This document shows, piece after piece, positions 24,296-33,228 of a DNA stretch of 37,675 nt. The stretch's first letter is position 1, and every line of letters starts with the position of its first letter. The translations under genes and the position numbers were made by a program. Source of the DNA: an uncultured Marvinbryantia sp. (lineage in GTDB: Bacteria; Bacillota; Clostridia; Lachnospirales; Lachnospiraceae). Where the stretch lies: contig CALDMO010000015.1 of NCBI GenBank assembly GCA_937915375.1, positions 1 to 37,675 on the forward strand. Direction: 5' to 3'. Under the pieces are notes generated by a model. It did not search any database and was not told the DNA's origin. It saw nothing but the letters and a program-made list of their open reading frames with translations.

Positions 24296-26029
24296 ATGTT
24301 TAAAAACATTCTTGCCTGTGTGGGGGAATATAAAAAGCCTTCCATACTAGCTCCTATTTCCGTAACATTTGAGGTAATCCTAGAGGTTCTGATCCCGCTG
24401 ATGATGGCCGCTCTCATTGATCAGGGTGTCACTCCCGGAAATATGGATCAAATCATTCGTTACGGAGTTTTACTTGTCGCAGCCGCTATGGCCTCTCTTG
24501 CCTGCGGCGTGCTCTCCGGCCATTTTGCCGCAGTAGCAAGCGCCGGATTTGCCAAAAACCTGCGAAAAAAAATGTTCTATAAGGTTCAAGATTTTTCTTT
24601 CACAAATATTGATCATTTTTCCACATCCAGCCTGGTCACTCGTCTGACCACAGATGTTACTAACGTGCAGAACGCCTACCAAATGATCATTCGCATTGCT
24701 GTGCGGGCTCCGATCATGCTGCTTTCTGCCTTCGCGATGGCATTTATGGTAAACAGCCGGCTGGCGCTGATTTATCTGGTGATCATTCCGTTTCTTGGCA
24801 TTATCCTGTTTCTGGTAACAACAAACGCACATCCAATTTTTAAACGTGTGTTTAAGAAATATGACAATCTCAATAATGTCGTACAGGAAAATGTTCATGC
24901 GATCCGCGTCGTAAAATCTTTTGTACGTGAAGACTTTGAAATCAAAAAATTCAAAACCTCATCCGAGGACATTTTCCGCGATTTTGTCAAGGTCGAAAAA
25001 ATTATCGCTTTCAACGCGCCTGCCATGCAGATTTCTGTTTACAGCTGTATGCTGCTGATTTCCTGGATCGGCGCAAAGCTGATCGTTGGCGGCAGTATGA
25101 CTACCGGAGAGCTCACCAGTATGTTTACCTATACCATGCAAATTCTGATGAGTCTGATGATGCTTTCGATGATCTTCGTCATGGTTATCATGTCCAGAGC
25201 CTCTGTGGAACGTATCAATGAAGTGCTGACAGAACAGCCTGATATCGCTGATCCTCAGCAGCCGGTCATGGAGGTAAAGGATGGAAGCATTTCTTTTGAT
25301 CATGTATCCTTCAGTTACTCAAAGGATATAAATAAGCTCTGTCTAAAGGATATCCATCTGGATATCCGATCCGGTGAAACCGTCGGCATCATCGGCAGCA
25401 CGGGCAGCGCCAAAAGCTCCCTTGTACAACTGATCCCGCGCCTTTACGATGTCACTGCCGGCTCCTTAAAAGTAGGCGGGCATGACGTACGCGAATACGA
25501 TCTTAAAGTCCTGCGCGATGCAGTTGCCATGGTACTTCAAAAAAATGTGCTTTTTTCCGGCACAATCAAAGAAAATCTGCGCTGGGGCAATGAGTACGCA
25601 ACGGATGCTCAGCTTCTGCATGCCTGCCAACTTGCCCAGGCAGATGAATTTATCCAGAATTTCCCGGATAAGTATGACACCCATATTGAACAGGGCGGCG
25701 CAAATGTTTCCGGCGGACAGAAGCAGCGTCTCTGCATTGCCCGCGCCTTGCTGAAAAAGCCTGCCATCCTGATCCTGGATGACAGCACCTCTGCTGTAGA
25801 TACCCGCACGGATGCTCTGATCCAGAAGGCATTTGCTGAGGAAATCCCGGACACCACCAAACTGATCATCGCACAACGCATTTCTTCCGTACAGCACGCA
25901 GACAAGATTATTGTTATGGACAACGGAACGATTTCTGCGGTCGGCACACATGAAGAACTGCTTGCGTCAAACCCGATTTATCAGGAAGTATACTATTCTC
26001 AGGTAAAGGAGGCATCTGAAAATGAGTAA
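24296..26029 (+). CDS. Heterodimeric ABC exporter subunit with degenerate ATP site (BmrC-like)
   Basis: A 577-residue half-transporter: six transmembrane helices (1 to about 310), then the nucleotide-binding domain. Walker A is GSTGSAKS (367-374), where the last Gly of GxxGxGKS is Ala. The signature is VSGGQ (471-475). Walker B is ILILDDS with Asp496 in place of the catalytic Glu, and the switch His is Gln527 (IIAQRIS). These are the marks of the non-catalytic half of BmrCD/TM287-288-type exporters. The start at 24296 follows AAGAGGTG. It overlaps the partner gene by 8 bases. It is probably a multidrug or lipid exporter. Confidence 0.93.
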   Translation: MFKNILACVGEYKKPSILAPISVTFEVILEVLIPLMMAALIDQGVTPGNMDQIIRYGVLLVAAAMASLACGVLSGHFAAVASAGFAKNLRKKMFYKVQDFSFTNIDHFSTSSLVTRLTTDVTNVQNAYQMIIRIAVRAPIMLLSAFAMAFMVNSRLALIYLVIIPFLGIILFLVTTNAHPIFKRVFKKYDNLNNVVQENVHAIRVVKSFVREDFEIKKFKTSSEDIFRDFVKVEKIIAFNAPAMQISVYSCMLLISWIGAKLIVGGSMTTGELTSMFTYTMQILMSLMMLSMIFVMVIMSRASVERINEVLTEQPDIADPQQPVMEVKDGSISFDHVSFSYSKDINKLCLKDIHLDIRSGETVGIIGSTGSAKSSLVQLIPRLYDVTAGSLKVGGHDVREYDLKVLRDAVAMVLQKNVLFSGTIKENLRWGNEYATDAQLLHACQLAQADEFIQNFPDKYDTHIEQGGANVSGGQKQRLCIARALLKKPAILILDDSTSAVDTRTDALIQKAFAEEIPDTTKLIIAQRISSVQHADKIIVMDNGTISAVGTHEELLASNPIYQEVYYSQVKEASENE

Positions 26030-27953
26030 AAAAGATGAACGAAATGCTATGGCACGCGGTCTTTCCTCCAAAGACCGTAAAAAGATGCTCACAGATAAAA
26101 ATACAGCAAACGCGTTGAAGCGCCTAACGGACTATATCTGGAAAGATTACAAATATCAGATGCTCATTGTCATCCTCTGCATATTATTAAGCGCCGTCAC
26201 TGGCGTCGTCGCCTCCCTGTTTCTGCGCACGCTGATCGATGATTATATTACGCCGCTCCTGATTACAGACGCACCGGATTTCATGCCGCTGCTGCGCACA
26301 CTGTTGATAATGGCATGCATTTATTTTGCCGGAGCGGTCGCTACCCTCATCTACAATCGCCTGATGGTAAACATCTCGCAAGGCGTACTGAAAACGGTGC
26401 GTGACGAAATGTTTGAACATATGCAGACGCTGCCAGTTAAATATTTTGACACCCATGCCTTCGGCGATGTGATGAGCCACTTCACCAACGATACCGACAC
26501 TCTGCGCCAGATGCTCGCACAGAGTCTGCCCCAGATGTTTTCTTCTCTTGTAACTATTGTTTCCGTAGCACTTGCCATGCTTACGACCAGTATTTATCTG
26601 TCGGTTGTCGTGGCTGTCTCTGTCTTGTTTATGCTGAAAGTGACCGGAAAGGTAGCCGGAAACAGCGGCAAATATTTTGTAAAACAACAAATTTCTTTAG
26701 GACAGGCAAATGGTTACATTGAAGAGATGATCAATGGGCAGAAGGTAGTAAAAGTATTTAATTATGAAAAACGTTCGGAGGAAGCCTTTGACCAACTGAA
26801 TGAGGAACTCTGCAGTAACGCCACAAACGCAAACCGCTTCGCAAATATTCTGATGCCGATCATGGCAAACCTCGGAAATCTGCAGTATGTAATACTGGCA
26901 ATTGTCGGCGGCATTCTGGCAATTTATAATATTGGCGGTGTGACTGTCGGTGTAATCGCAAGCTTTCTGCAGCTCAGTAAATCCTTCACAAACCCAATCG
27001 GTCAGATTTCCCAGCAGCTCAATTCTGTAATTATGGCGTTGGCAGGTGCAGCGCGTATCTTTGCGCTGATGGATGAAAAACCGGAGGATGACGATGGCTA
27101 TGTGGCACTTGTGCGTGCCAGAGAAAACACCGACGGCAGCCTTGTAGAATGCAAAGAGCGCACCGGTACATGGGCATGGAAGCATCAGCACAGCGACGGT
27201 ACACTGACCTACAAAAAAATGGAAGGCGATGTACGTTTCTATGATGTAGACTTTGGCTATGAAGAAGAAAAACTGGTGCTGCACAACATCTCCCTATACG
27301 CAAAACCGGGACAGAAAATTGCCTTTGTTGGTTCCACCGGCGCAGGAAAAACGACCATTACAAACCTGATCAACCGTTTTTATGATCTGGCAGACGGCAA
27401 AATTCGCTATGATGATATCAATATCAATAAAATTAAAAAAGCGGATCTTCGCCATTCTCTCGGAATGGTACTTCAGGATACCCATTTGTTCAGCGGCACG
27501 ATACGCGAAAACATCCGTTACGGCAAACTCGACGCAACCGATGAAGAGGTCATTGAAGCAGCAAAAATCGCCAACGCACATGATTTTATCGAGATGCTCC
27601 CGAACGGCTATGATACCATCATTTCTGGTGACGGTTCCGAATTATCTCAAGGACAGAGACAGCTTCTCTCCATTGCCCGGGCCGCGATTTCCAATCCTCC
27701 GGTCATGATTCTTGATGAAGCGACCTCCAGCATTGATACCCGTACCGAATCCATCGTCCAGAAAGGTATGGATGCACTGATGAAAGGACGCACGGTTTTT
27801 GTTATCGCACACCGCCTCTCTACCGTCCGCAACTCCGACGCCATCATGGTACTGGAGAAAGGGCGCATTATTGAACGCGGCACACATGAGGAACTGATAG
27901 AGCAAAAAGGCAAATATTATCAGCTGTACACCGGAGCTTTTGAACTGGAATAA
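26022..27953 (+). CDS. Heterodimeric ABC exporter subunit with canonical ATP site (BmrD-like)
   Basis: A 643-residue half-transporter. A charged N-terminal extension of about 35 residues precedes six membrane helices (to about 345). A linker of about 45 residues, absent from the partner, lies at 353-399 (DDDGYVALVRARENTDGS then TWAWKHQHSDGTLTYKKM). The nucleotide-binding domain has a full catalytic set: Walker A GSTGAGKT (437-444), signature LSQGQ (541-545), Walker B VMILDEA (561-567, Glu566) and switch His597 (VIAHRLS). It completes the asymmetric exporter with the preceding subunit. AAAGGAGG lies 9 bases before the ATG. A hairpin terminator follows. Confidence 0.94.
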   Translation: MSKKDERNAMARGLSSKDRKKMLTDKNTANALKRLTDYIWKDYKYQMLIVILCILLSAVTGVVASLFLRTLIDDYITPLLITDAPDFMPLLRTLLIMACIYFAGAVATLIYNRLMVNISQGVLKTVRDEMFEHMQTLPVKYFDTHAFGDVMSHFTNDTDTLRQMLAQSLPQMFSSLVTIVSVALAMLTTSIYLSVVVAVSVLFMLKVTGKVAGNSGKYFVKQQISLGQANGYIEEMINGQKVVKVFNYEKRSEEAFDQLNEELCSNATNANRFANILMPIMANLGNLQYVILAIVGGILAIYNIGGVTVGVIASFLQLSKSFTNPIGQISQQLNSVIMALAGAARIFALMDEKPEDDDGYVALVRARENTDGSLVECKERTGTWAWKHQHSDGTLTYKKMEGDVRFYDVDFGYEEEKLVLHNISLYAKPGQKIAFVGSTGAGKTTITNLINRFYDLADGKIRYDDININKIKKADLRHSLGMVLQDTHLFSGTIRENIRYGKLDATDEEVIEAAKIANAHDFIEMLPNGYDTIISGDGSELSQGQRQLLSIARAAISNPPVMILDEATSSIDTRTESIVQKGMDALMKGRTVFVIAHRLSTVRNSDAIMVLEKGRIIERGTHEELIEQKGKYYQLYTGAFELE

Positions 27954-27970
27954 AGCATTTTTTAGCAAAC

Positions 27971-28016
27971 AAAGAGGAACAGAATTTCTGATATCTATCA
28001 GAGTCTGTTCCTCTTT
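27971..28016. terminator. Long hairpin terminator shared by the exporter operon and the sugar-uptake operon
   Basis: A 13-bp perfect outer stem, AAAGAGGAACAGA (27971-27983) with its complement at 28004-28016, encloses a smaller stem CTGATA/TATCAG (27988-28001). It separates convergent operons. U-tracts on both sides are weak or delayed. Confidence 0.8.
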
Positions 28017-28030
28017 ATATAAATTATGTT

Positions 28031-29329
28031 TTATTTTAAGAGAAATAATTCTCCATTTTCTAAGAATGATCCCAAAAAATTATCCTCATCTATTTTTCCC
28101 AAAAATAATTTTTCAGACTCTTCCATAAACCGTACCGCCATATGCGCATCTAATAAAAATTCCCAATACAGCATTTTTTCCTGTACATGTTGTAACTCTG
28201 ATATCAAACCTCGATACAATTCTTCTTCTGGAACTTTTGCATTTGAGGTATCCCACACTGGAAGTGCTGCACCTTTTTCATAAAGTTTAGTAGAAAACTT
28301 TTGTAGAATTCTTCCAAGTGCATATACTGCTTCTTGAGGATATTGTGTTGAAGAATCTACTACAAACGCTTCACTGACACCTCCAAGTACTTTTCCATGA
28401 CTATCTGGAAATGAAACAAGTTTTATTTTCCCATACAATGGATTATTTTTTTGCATAATGTTCCCTAACATATGATTCTTTGTAAAATACATGGGAATTC
28501 TGCTCATCATAAACTCATCTTCGATATCAAATGTACTTTTCTGAATATCCCTCTCTCCAAATGCCCCAATTTCCAACAATTTACAAAATTTATATACACC
28601 ATTTGAAAATGCCTGATCTGGCATCTCTTTTCGAGAAATTATACGTTTACATGTTTCTTTTCCCGATTCACTCAAACAAAGCATTTCCAAATACATACGG
28701 TATCCTGTATCCATATCTGTTGCACAAGCTAACGGAGTCATTCCTTTTTCTATAAATACTTTACATACGGCAAGCAACTCCTCCCATGTTTCTGGGATTT
28801 GTAATTCATATTTATCAAATAACTCTGTATTTACAAGAAATACACCCATATCTTCCGCAAACGGTAAACCATAAATTTGATTCTGAAAAGTAACTGTTTC
28901 AAATGCCCCCTTCTGTAATTGTTCTTTAACATCTGAAGGCAGATAATTATTCATTGATAACACTTTTCCCGTCTGTACAATATTTTGCAAATAAGTACTC
29001 GTATAACAAAAATACATATCCGGTGTTTCATCCATCGCTACTGCTGACGGCAATTTTTCACGATATACTTCTGTATCCACACCTTCTGAACATATGCGTA
29101 TATAATTTTGTTCTTCATGAAATTCTTCAATTGCTTCCTGTATTGCCTTTTGATAAATTTCATTCTCTTTTGACCAAGGATACCATAATTCCAATTCTAT
29201 AACTGCATTCTCTTTTTTTACCTTTTGCCCAATTTTCGTCTTGTTTACCCAAATAAACATTCCGAGAAAAAGCAGCATAATGATCCCAAAAACTCCTGAT
29301 GTAATTAATAAAAGCCGTCTTTTCTGCAC
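28031..29329 (-). CDS. Membrane-anchored family 1 extracellular solute-binding protein
   Basis: A 432-residue binding protein of the carbohydrate ABC type. A basic start (QKRR) and a long hydrophobic helix (about 5-28, ending FIWVNKTK) have neither a lipobox Cys nor a clear cleavage site, so it is probably held by an uncleaved helix. The rest follows the family layout: IELELWYPWS at the domain start, PDMYFCYTSTYLQNIV, IYGLPFAEDMGVFLVNTELFDKY and IPETWEELL. The start is GTG at 29329 after AAAGGAG. It is last in the operon, after the SGNH esterase gene. Possible roles are a second receptor for the same permease or a ligand-presenting partner of the YesM sensor; neither is shown. Confidence 0.85.
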   Translation of the reverse strand: MQKRRLLLITSGVFGIIMLLFLGMFIWVNKTKIGQKVKKENAVIELELWYPWSKENEIYQKAIQEAIEEFHEEQNYIRICSEGVDTEVYREKLPSAVAMDETPDMYFCYTSTYLQNIVQTGKVLSMNNYLPSDVKEQLQKGAFETVTFQNQIYGLPFAEDMGVFLVNTELFDKYELQIPETWEELLAVCKVFIEKGMTPLACATDMDTGYRMYLEMLCLSESGKETCKRIISRKEMPDQAFSNGVYKFCKLLEIGAFGERDIQKSTFDIEDEFMMSRIPMYFTKNHMLGNIMQKNNPLYGKIKLVSFPDSHGKVLGGVSEAFVVDSSTQYPQEAVYALGRILQKFSTKLYEKGAALPVWDTSNAKVPEEELYRGLISELQHVQEKMLYWEFLLDAHMAVRFMEESEKLFLGKIDEDNFLGSFLENGELFLLK

Positions 29330-29372
29330 TCTTTCTCCTTTCTACTTTTCAAGCAAAATATATATGAAAAAA

Positions 29373-30023
29373 TTAGAACAATATTTTTTCTACCATTTCC
29401 TTTACTACTCTTGCTAAGTTTTCATGTCCTTTTCGCGAAAGATGAATACAGTCCGTTACAGACACCTCTGCAACTTTTCCTGCATCCAGTAGCTGAACTC
29501 CTGGCATATCCGCAAAAATACTTTGATATTCTTTTGCTAATTCCCGGCTCTTTCTTACTGATTTTTCATCGTACTGACCATAAAATTCAGACTGCGCAAT
29601 TTCTTCTCTCACTGGAACCGGTGCAATTACCAAAATTTCCGGCACCTTTCCCACCCAATATATAGACGGATTCTGCGCCATTTTTACCATATTCTGCATT
29701 CCTATAGCAATTTCCTTCGTAGATGGTGTAAAAATATGCCGCACATCATTTGTTCCCAACATAAATATAATCATATCGAGCGGTTGCTGACTCTGAATCA
29801 TACAATTTAAAAATTTGCTCCCATTCCGATTCGGTGAAAGTGGATCATCAAACATAATTGTTCTACCGCAAAGACCTTCTTCAATAATTGTTACCTTATC
29901 CTTTAATAATTTTTGTAATACCCCTGTCCATCTCACCTCATCTGCATAGCGAAGGTCTCCTGCAACTGGATCCGGATTATGTCCCCACGTATTAGAATCT
30001 CCATAACACAAAATTCGTTTCAT
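29373..30023 (-). CDS. SGNH/GDSL-family esterase, probably cytoplasmic
   Basis: A 216-residue hydrolase with all SGNH blocks: GDSNTWG (8-14, nucleophile Ser10), GLCGRTIMFDD (50-60), GTND (90-93) and DCIHLS (191-196, Asp191 and His194). The GRTxxxDD block resembles the arylesterase/acyltransferase branch that includes the Mycobacterium smegmatis acyltransferase. There is no signal peptide, so it should act inside the cell. It lies between the sugar permease and the second binding-protein gene (16 and 43 bases away), which suggests removal of acetyl groups from imported oligosaccharides. That role is inference from context. Confidence 0.92.
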   Translation of the reverse strand: MKRILCYGDSNTWGHNPDPVAGDLRYADEVRWTGVLQKLLKDKVTIIEEGLCGRTIMFDDPLSPNRNGSKFLNCMIQSQQPLDMIIFMLGTNDVRHIFTPSTKEIAIGMQNMVKMAQNPSIYWVGKVPEILVIAPVPVREEIAQSEFYGQYDEKSVRKSRELAKEYQSIFADMPGVQLLDAGKVAEVSVTDCIHLSRKGHENLARVVKEMVEKILF

Positions 30024-30039
30024 TTATCTCTCACTCCTT

Positions 30040-30882
30040 TTATCCTTTGACAGCCCCAAGTGTCATTCCTTCTATAAATTTATCACTTGCCACCATAAAT
30101 GCAAGTAAAAGTGGAATAAAACTAATCATTGATGCTGCCATAATTGTTCCAGTAAGTGTTCCGTTTAAATCTTTCATTGACGCAATACCCAACGGCAACG
30201 TTTTCATCATTGTTTCATTAATAGTAATAAGTGGCCATGTAAGACTTCCCCACTGTCCTGTAAAATTAAAAATTGCCAATAAACTCAATTGTGGAACTGC
30301 AATCGGCATTACAATTTTAAAAAACGTCCCGTATGTACTGCATCCATCAATTGTCGCAGATTCCAATAAGGAATCCGGAATGTCTTTCATAAATTGCGTC
30401 AACATAAATACACCAAAAGCATTTGCTACACCTGGAAAAATCAGAGATTTATATGTATTTACCCAACCCAACTTTGATACAATTAAAAACAATGGTATCA
30501 AAGTTGTGACACTCGGAATAATTTGTGTTGCTACAATAACTGTAAATAAAATTTTGGCTCCCGGAAATTTTCTTTTTGCAAAAGCAAAACCAGCCATAGA
30601 TGCTACTAGAATAACCAACCCTGTATTAATCCCAGATACAAGTATACTGTTCAGCATCCATCGAAGATATGCTCCATTTTGCATAGTAAGCACTTCTTTA
30701 TAATTGTCTAGTGTTCCACCTACCGGCCAAAATTTTGGCGGATAGCTGATAATTGCGTTTGTATCCAGCATAGATGCAACAATCAACTGCCAAAATGGAA
30801 ACAGTATAATAAATGCCAACAGTCCTGAGGTCAAAATTTTTAATGTCGTAAATATCTGTTTTTTTATTCTATACTTATTCAT
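30040..30882 (-). CDS. Carbohydrate ABC transporter permease (MalG-like)
   Basis: A 280-residue inner-membrane subunit with six hydrophobic segments. The ATPase-docking EAA loop is visible as ESATIDGCSTYGTFFKIVMP, and the C-terminus ends FIEGMTLGAVKG, the usual end of MalG-type permeases. The ATG at 30882 follows AGGAGG by 8 bases and overlaps the stop codon of the MalF-like gene (ATGA), so the two are translationally coupled. No ATPase gene is present in the operon, so a shared MsmX-type ATPase would have to drive it. Confidence 0.94.
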   Translation of the reverse strand: MNKYRIKKQIFTTLKILTSGLLAFIILFPFWQLIVASMLDTNAIISYPPKFWPVGGTLDNYKEVLTMQNGAYLRWMLNSILVSGINTGLVILVASMAGFAFAKRKFPGAKILFTVIVATQIIPSVTTLIPLFLIVSKLGWVNTYKSLIFPGVANAFGVFMLTQFMKDIPDSLLESATIDGCSTYGTFFKIVMPIAVPQLSLLAIFNFTGQWGSLTWPLITINETMMKTLPLGIASMKDLNGTLTGTIMAASMISFIPLLLAFMVASDKFIEGMTLGAVKG

Positions 30883-31772
30883 ACCAGTTTCCTCCTTTTT
30901 TCTGTCCCTCTTTCGCGAAGTAATAGATTTTCCACACCATAAATACACAAAATAACTGCTAAAAATACTAATGAAGCTGCTGCCCCAAAACCGACACGAT
31001 AATATTTGAAACTAAACTGATAGATTTCATATATAACAGTCTGTGTTGCTCCAAGAGGACCGCCATTTGTAAGCATGTACACAGATTCAAAAATCTGGAA
31101 TTGCCAAATTGTATTCATTGTTACGCAGAGGATTACCGCATTTCGAATCAAAGGCAGCACTACATAGATTGTTTCCTGTACAATATTTGCACCATCTATT
31201 TTTGCTGATTCCAGACAATCTGCTGGAAGAGAACGCATCGCCGACATATATACAAAAATAAAAAAAGTTCCACCTTTCCAGAGTTCCAAAATCATGACTG
31301 CCATTTTTGCAGTAAATCCTCCATTTAACCAGCTGATTGGTTTCAAACCAATTGACTGTAGCAGCAAATTTAAAGGACCATTATTCGAAATAATATAAGA
31401 AATCAGAACACTTGCTACTACCATTGAAATCAGCATTGGAAGAAAATATACCATCTCACAAAAATGACTGAACCGTGTCTTCTTTTTTATCAATAAAGCA
31501 AAAAGAATGCCCAAAAACTGACTGACAGGCACTTCAATCAACATATAGATAAAGGTATTTTTAAATGCTCTTTGAAAATCCGGTGAGAGAATCACATCTT
31601 TAAAATTTTTCAATCCTACCCATTCAAAAGACGCCTGCAAAAAATTTCCATCATGAAAGCTCAGATAAACCACATATCCTATTGGTATGATTGTAAATAC
31701 AATAAAAAACAACACAAATGGTAGCAAAAAACTATATGAAACCGCATACTCCTTTATTTTTCTTTTTTTCAT
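30879..31772 (-). CDS. Carbohydrate ABC transporter permease (MalF/UgpA-like)
   Basis: A 297-residue permease with six hydrophobic segments (first SYSFLLPFVLFFIVFTIIPI). The EAA loop reads ESAKIDGANIVQETIYVVLP, and the LTNGGPLGATQTVIYEIYQF region before the last helix is characteristic of sugar permeases of this class. It pairs with the MalG-like subunit that follows. The start ATG at 31772 has AAAGGA about 10 bases upstream, a weak arrangement; a TTG three bases upstream is possible. A terminator-like hairpin lies between this gene and the binding-protein gene. Confidence 0.92.
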   Translation of the reverse strand: MKKRKIKEYAVSYSFLLPFVLFFIVFTIIPIGYVVYLSFHDGNFLQASFEWVGLKNFKDVILSPDFQRAFKNTFIYMLIEVPVSQFLGILFALLIKKKTRFSHFCEMVYFLPMLISMVVASVLISYIISNNGPLNLLLQSIGLKPISWLNGGFTAKMAVMILELWKGGTFFIFVYMSAMRSLPADCLESAKIDGANIVQETIYVVLPLIRNAVILCVTMNTIWQFQIFESVYMLTNGGPLGATQTVIYEIYQFSFKYYRVGFGAAASLVFLAVILCIYGVENLLLRERGTEKRRKLV

Positions 31773-31791
31773 CAATCTTCTGTCCTTTCCT

Positions 31792-31833
31792 AAAAAAGAG
31801 ATCTGCAAGTAATTACTTTTTCCTGCAGACCTC
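31792..31833 (-). terminator. Intercistronic terminator between binding-protein and permease genes
   Basis: On the minus strand GAGGTCTGCA (31824-31833) pairs with TGCAGATCTC (31798-31807), one wobble, followed by TTTTTT (31792-31797). It lies about 40 bases after the binding-protein stop and 20 before the permease start, so partial termination would give much more binding-protein mRNA. Confidence 0.8.
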
Positions 31834-31870
31834 CTTTTTCATAAATCATTTACATTTTATAAAATTCTTC

Positions 31871-33136
31871 TTATTCACCACTGATTGCCTTCATAGAATC
31901 ATCCATAGCCTGAATAGCTTCCGCCGGTGTACTTACACCACGTGCCACGCTTTCATAAAGTGTTTTCAAATTCTGCATCATTGCGTTGGCGTAATCAGAT
32001 GCTGGACTCACCTGTAATTCCTTAATGCTTTCCGCTGCAATTGCCATAATCTCATCGCCTTCATACATCAAATCATTTGTTGCTAATTGCGGAGAGAAAA
32101 AGCCAACTTCTGATAAATATGTTTTTTCAATTTCCGGCCTGGTTACAAATTCTACAAATTTCCATGCTTCATCCGGATGTTCTGTCTGGCTAGAAATTGC
32201 AAGCATACCGATATTAGCAAAATTCCAATTTGCATGTGCCTCATCCTCTGCCGGACCTGATGGAATTTTAAATGCTCCAAGATTCATGTCTGATGCCTCT
32301 CTGATTATATTGGCATAGTGAATCTGCTGTGGGAACATAGCAACCTGTCCATTATAAAAATAAGCCCGTTCTTCATCTCTGTTTGTATATTTTTCCAATG
32401 GAAGAACAACCTGATCTTCATGATATAACTTATTAAAAAATTCCAATCCTTGTATTCCCTGTTCATTATTAAATCCGATATTAGTCAAATTCTCATTCCA
32501 CTGATCTGCACCAGCCTGAATGATATAAGTAAGAGGCTGCCAATAATCCTCCATTTCAAACATCATGCCCCACTGATCCGTTTCTCCATCCCCATCTTTA
32601 TCTATTGTCAGCGCTTTCGCTGTTTCCTCCAATTCCTCCCATGTTGTCGGTACTTCTGTTATACCTGCTTCCTCAAAAAGATCTTTATTATAAAACATCA
32701 CCGAGTTTAGTGCCACGAACGGAATCCCCATTAACTTTCCATCATTAGAACAATATTCCAGCGCTGACTGTGGATACCCAGACTTCTTTTCTTCATCTGC
32801 GTAATCATCTAACGAAAGAAGATAACCATTTTTTGCATAAAGCGGAAACTGCTCTGTCTGAAAACTAATATCCGGTCCGCTTCCTGCGGCAAACGCAGCC
32901 GTTTCTTTTTCCACTACAGAATCCCAAGCTACATTCAAAAATTCAACCTGAATATTGGGATATTCTTTATTAAATTCTTCGATTACAGACGCCCAAATTT
33001 CATCTTCACGATCTGAGTGCGGTGACTTCCAAAAAGTCAATTTTACATTTTCTTCTGCTGCTACAGTCATACCTCCTGCTGCAAGTGTACTTGCTGCCAT
33101 GACAGCTGATAATAATACCGCAAATTTTCTTTTCAT
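31871..33136 (-). CDS. Secreted family 1 solute-binding protein (no lipobox)
   Basis: A 421-residue extracellular sugar-binding protein. The N-terminus is a classical Sec signal peptide (KRK, hydrophobic core VLLSAVMAASTLAAGG, likely cut after TVAA near residue 27). There is no Cys in the signal region, so it is not a lipoprotein, unusual for a Gram-positive receptor. The mature part starts VKLTFWKSPHSDREDEIW and shows family features (AAFAAGSGPDISFQTEQF, MFYNKDLFEEAGITEVPTTW, DEAWKFVEFVTRPEIEKTY). AGGAGG lies before the ATG at 33136. It is the first gene of the transport operon and is separated from the permeases by a terminator. Confidence 0.93.
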   Translation of the reverse strand: MKRKFAVLLSAVMAASTLAAGGMTVAAEENVKLTFWKSPHSDREDEIWASVIEEFNKEYPNIQVEFLNVAWDSVVEKETAAFAAGSGPDISFQTEQFPLYAKNGYLLSLDDYADEEKKSGYPQSALEYCSNDGKLMGIPFVALNSVMFYNKDLFEEAGITEVPTTWEELEETAKALTIDKDGDGETDQWGMMFEMEDYWQPLTYIIQAGADQWNENLTNIGFNNEQGIQGLEFFNKLYHEDQVVLPLEKYTNRDEERAYFYNGQVAMFPQQIHYANIIREASDMNLGAFKIPSGPAEDEAHANWNFANIGMLAISSQTEHPDEAWKFVEFVTRPEIEKTYLSEVGFFSPQLATNDLMYEGDEIMAIAAESIKELQVSPASDYANAMMQNLKTLYESVARGVSTPAEAIQAMDDSMKAISGE

Positions 33137-33178
33137 AGTTACCCTCCTATAACATTTGCTTTTCTTTGTTACAAGATG

Positions 33179-33225
33179 AGTATATTATTTTCTTATTTTT
33201 TCTGCTCGCAGGATTTTGACAAAAT
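33179..33225 (-). promoter_or_regulatory. Activator-type promoter of the sugar-uptake operon with upstream palindrome
   Basis: The minus strand has a perfect TATACT -10 (33179-33184), 42 bases before the binding-protein ATG, but at -35 only GAGCAG, no match. A 13-base palindrome ATTTTG-N-CAAAAT (33213-33225) is centred about 47 bases before the expected start point. A missing -35 plus an upstream palindrome suggests activation, most simply by the adjacent YesN-type regulator. Confidence 0.5.
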
Positions 33226-33228
33226 TTC

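Noticed and set aside
24470..27968. Long minus-strand open frames opposite the ABC exporter genes
   Set aside because: They are antisense shadows of well-conserved exporter domains, lack ribosome sites and show no recognisable protein motifs.
30480..30510. TATCAAAGTTGT match to part of the heptamer array
   Set aside because: It is a single occurrence inside the MalG-like coding sequence with no phased copies beside it, so probably chance.
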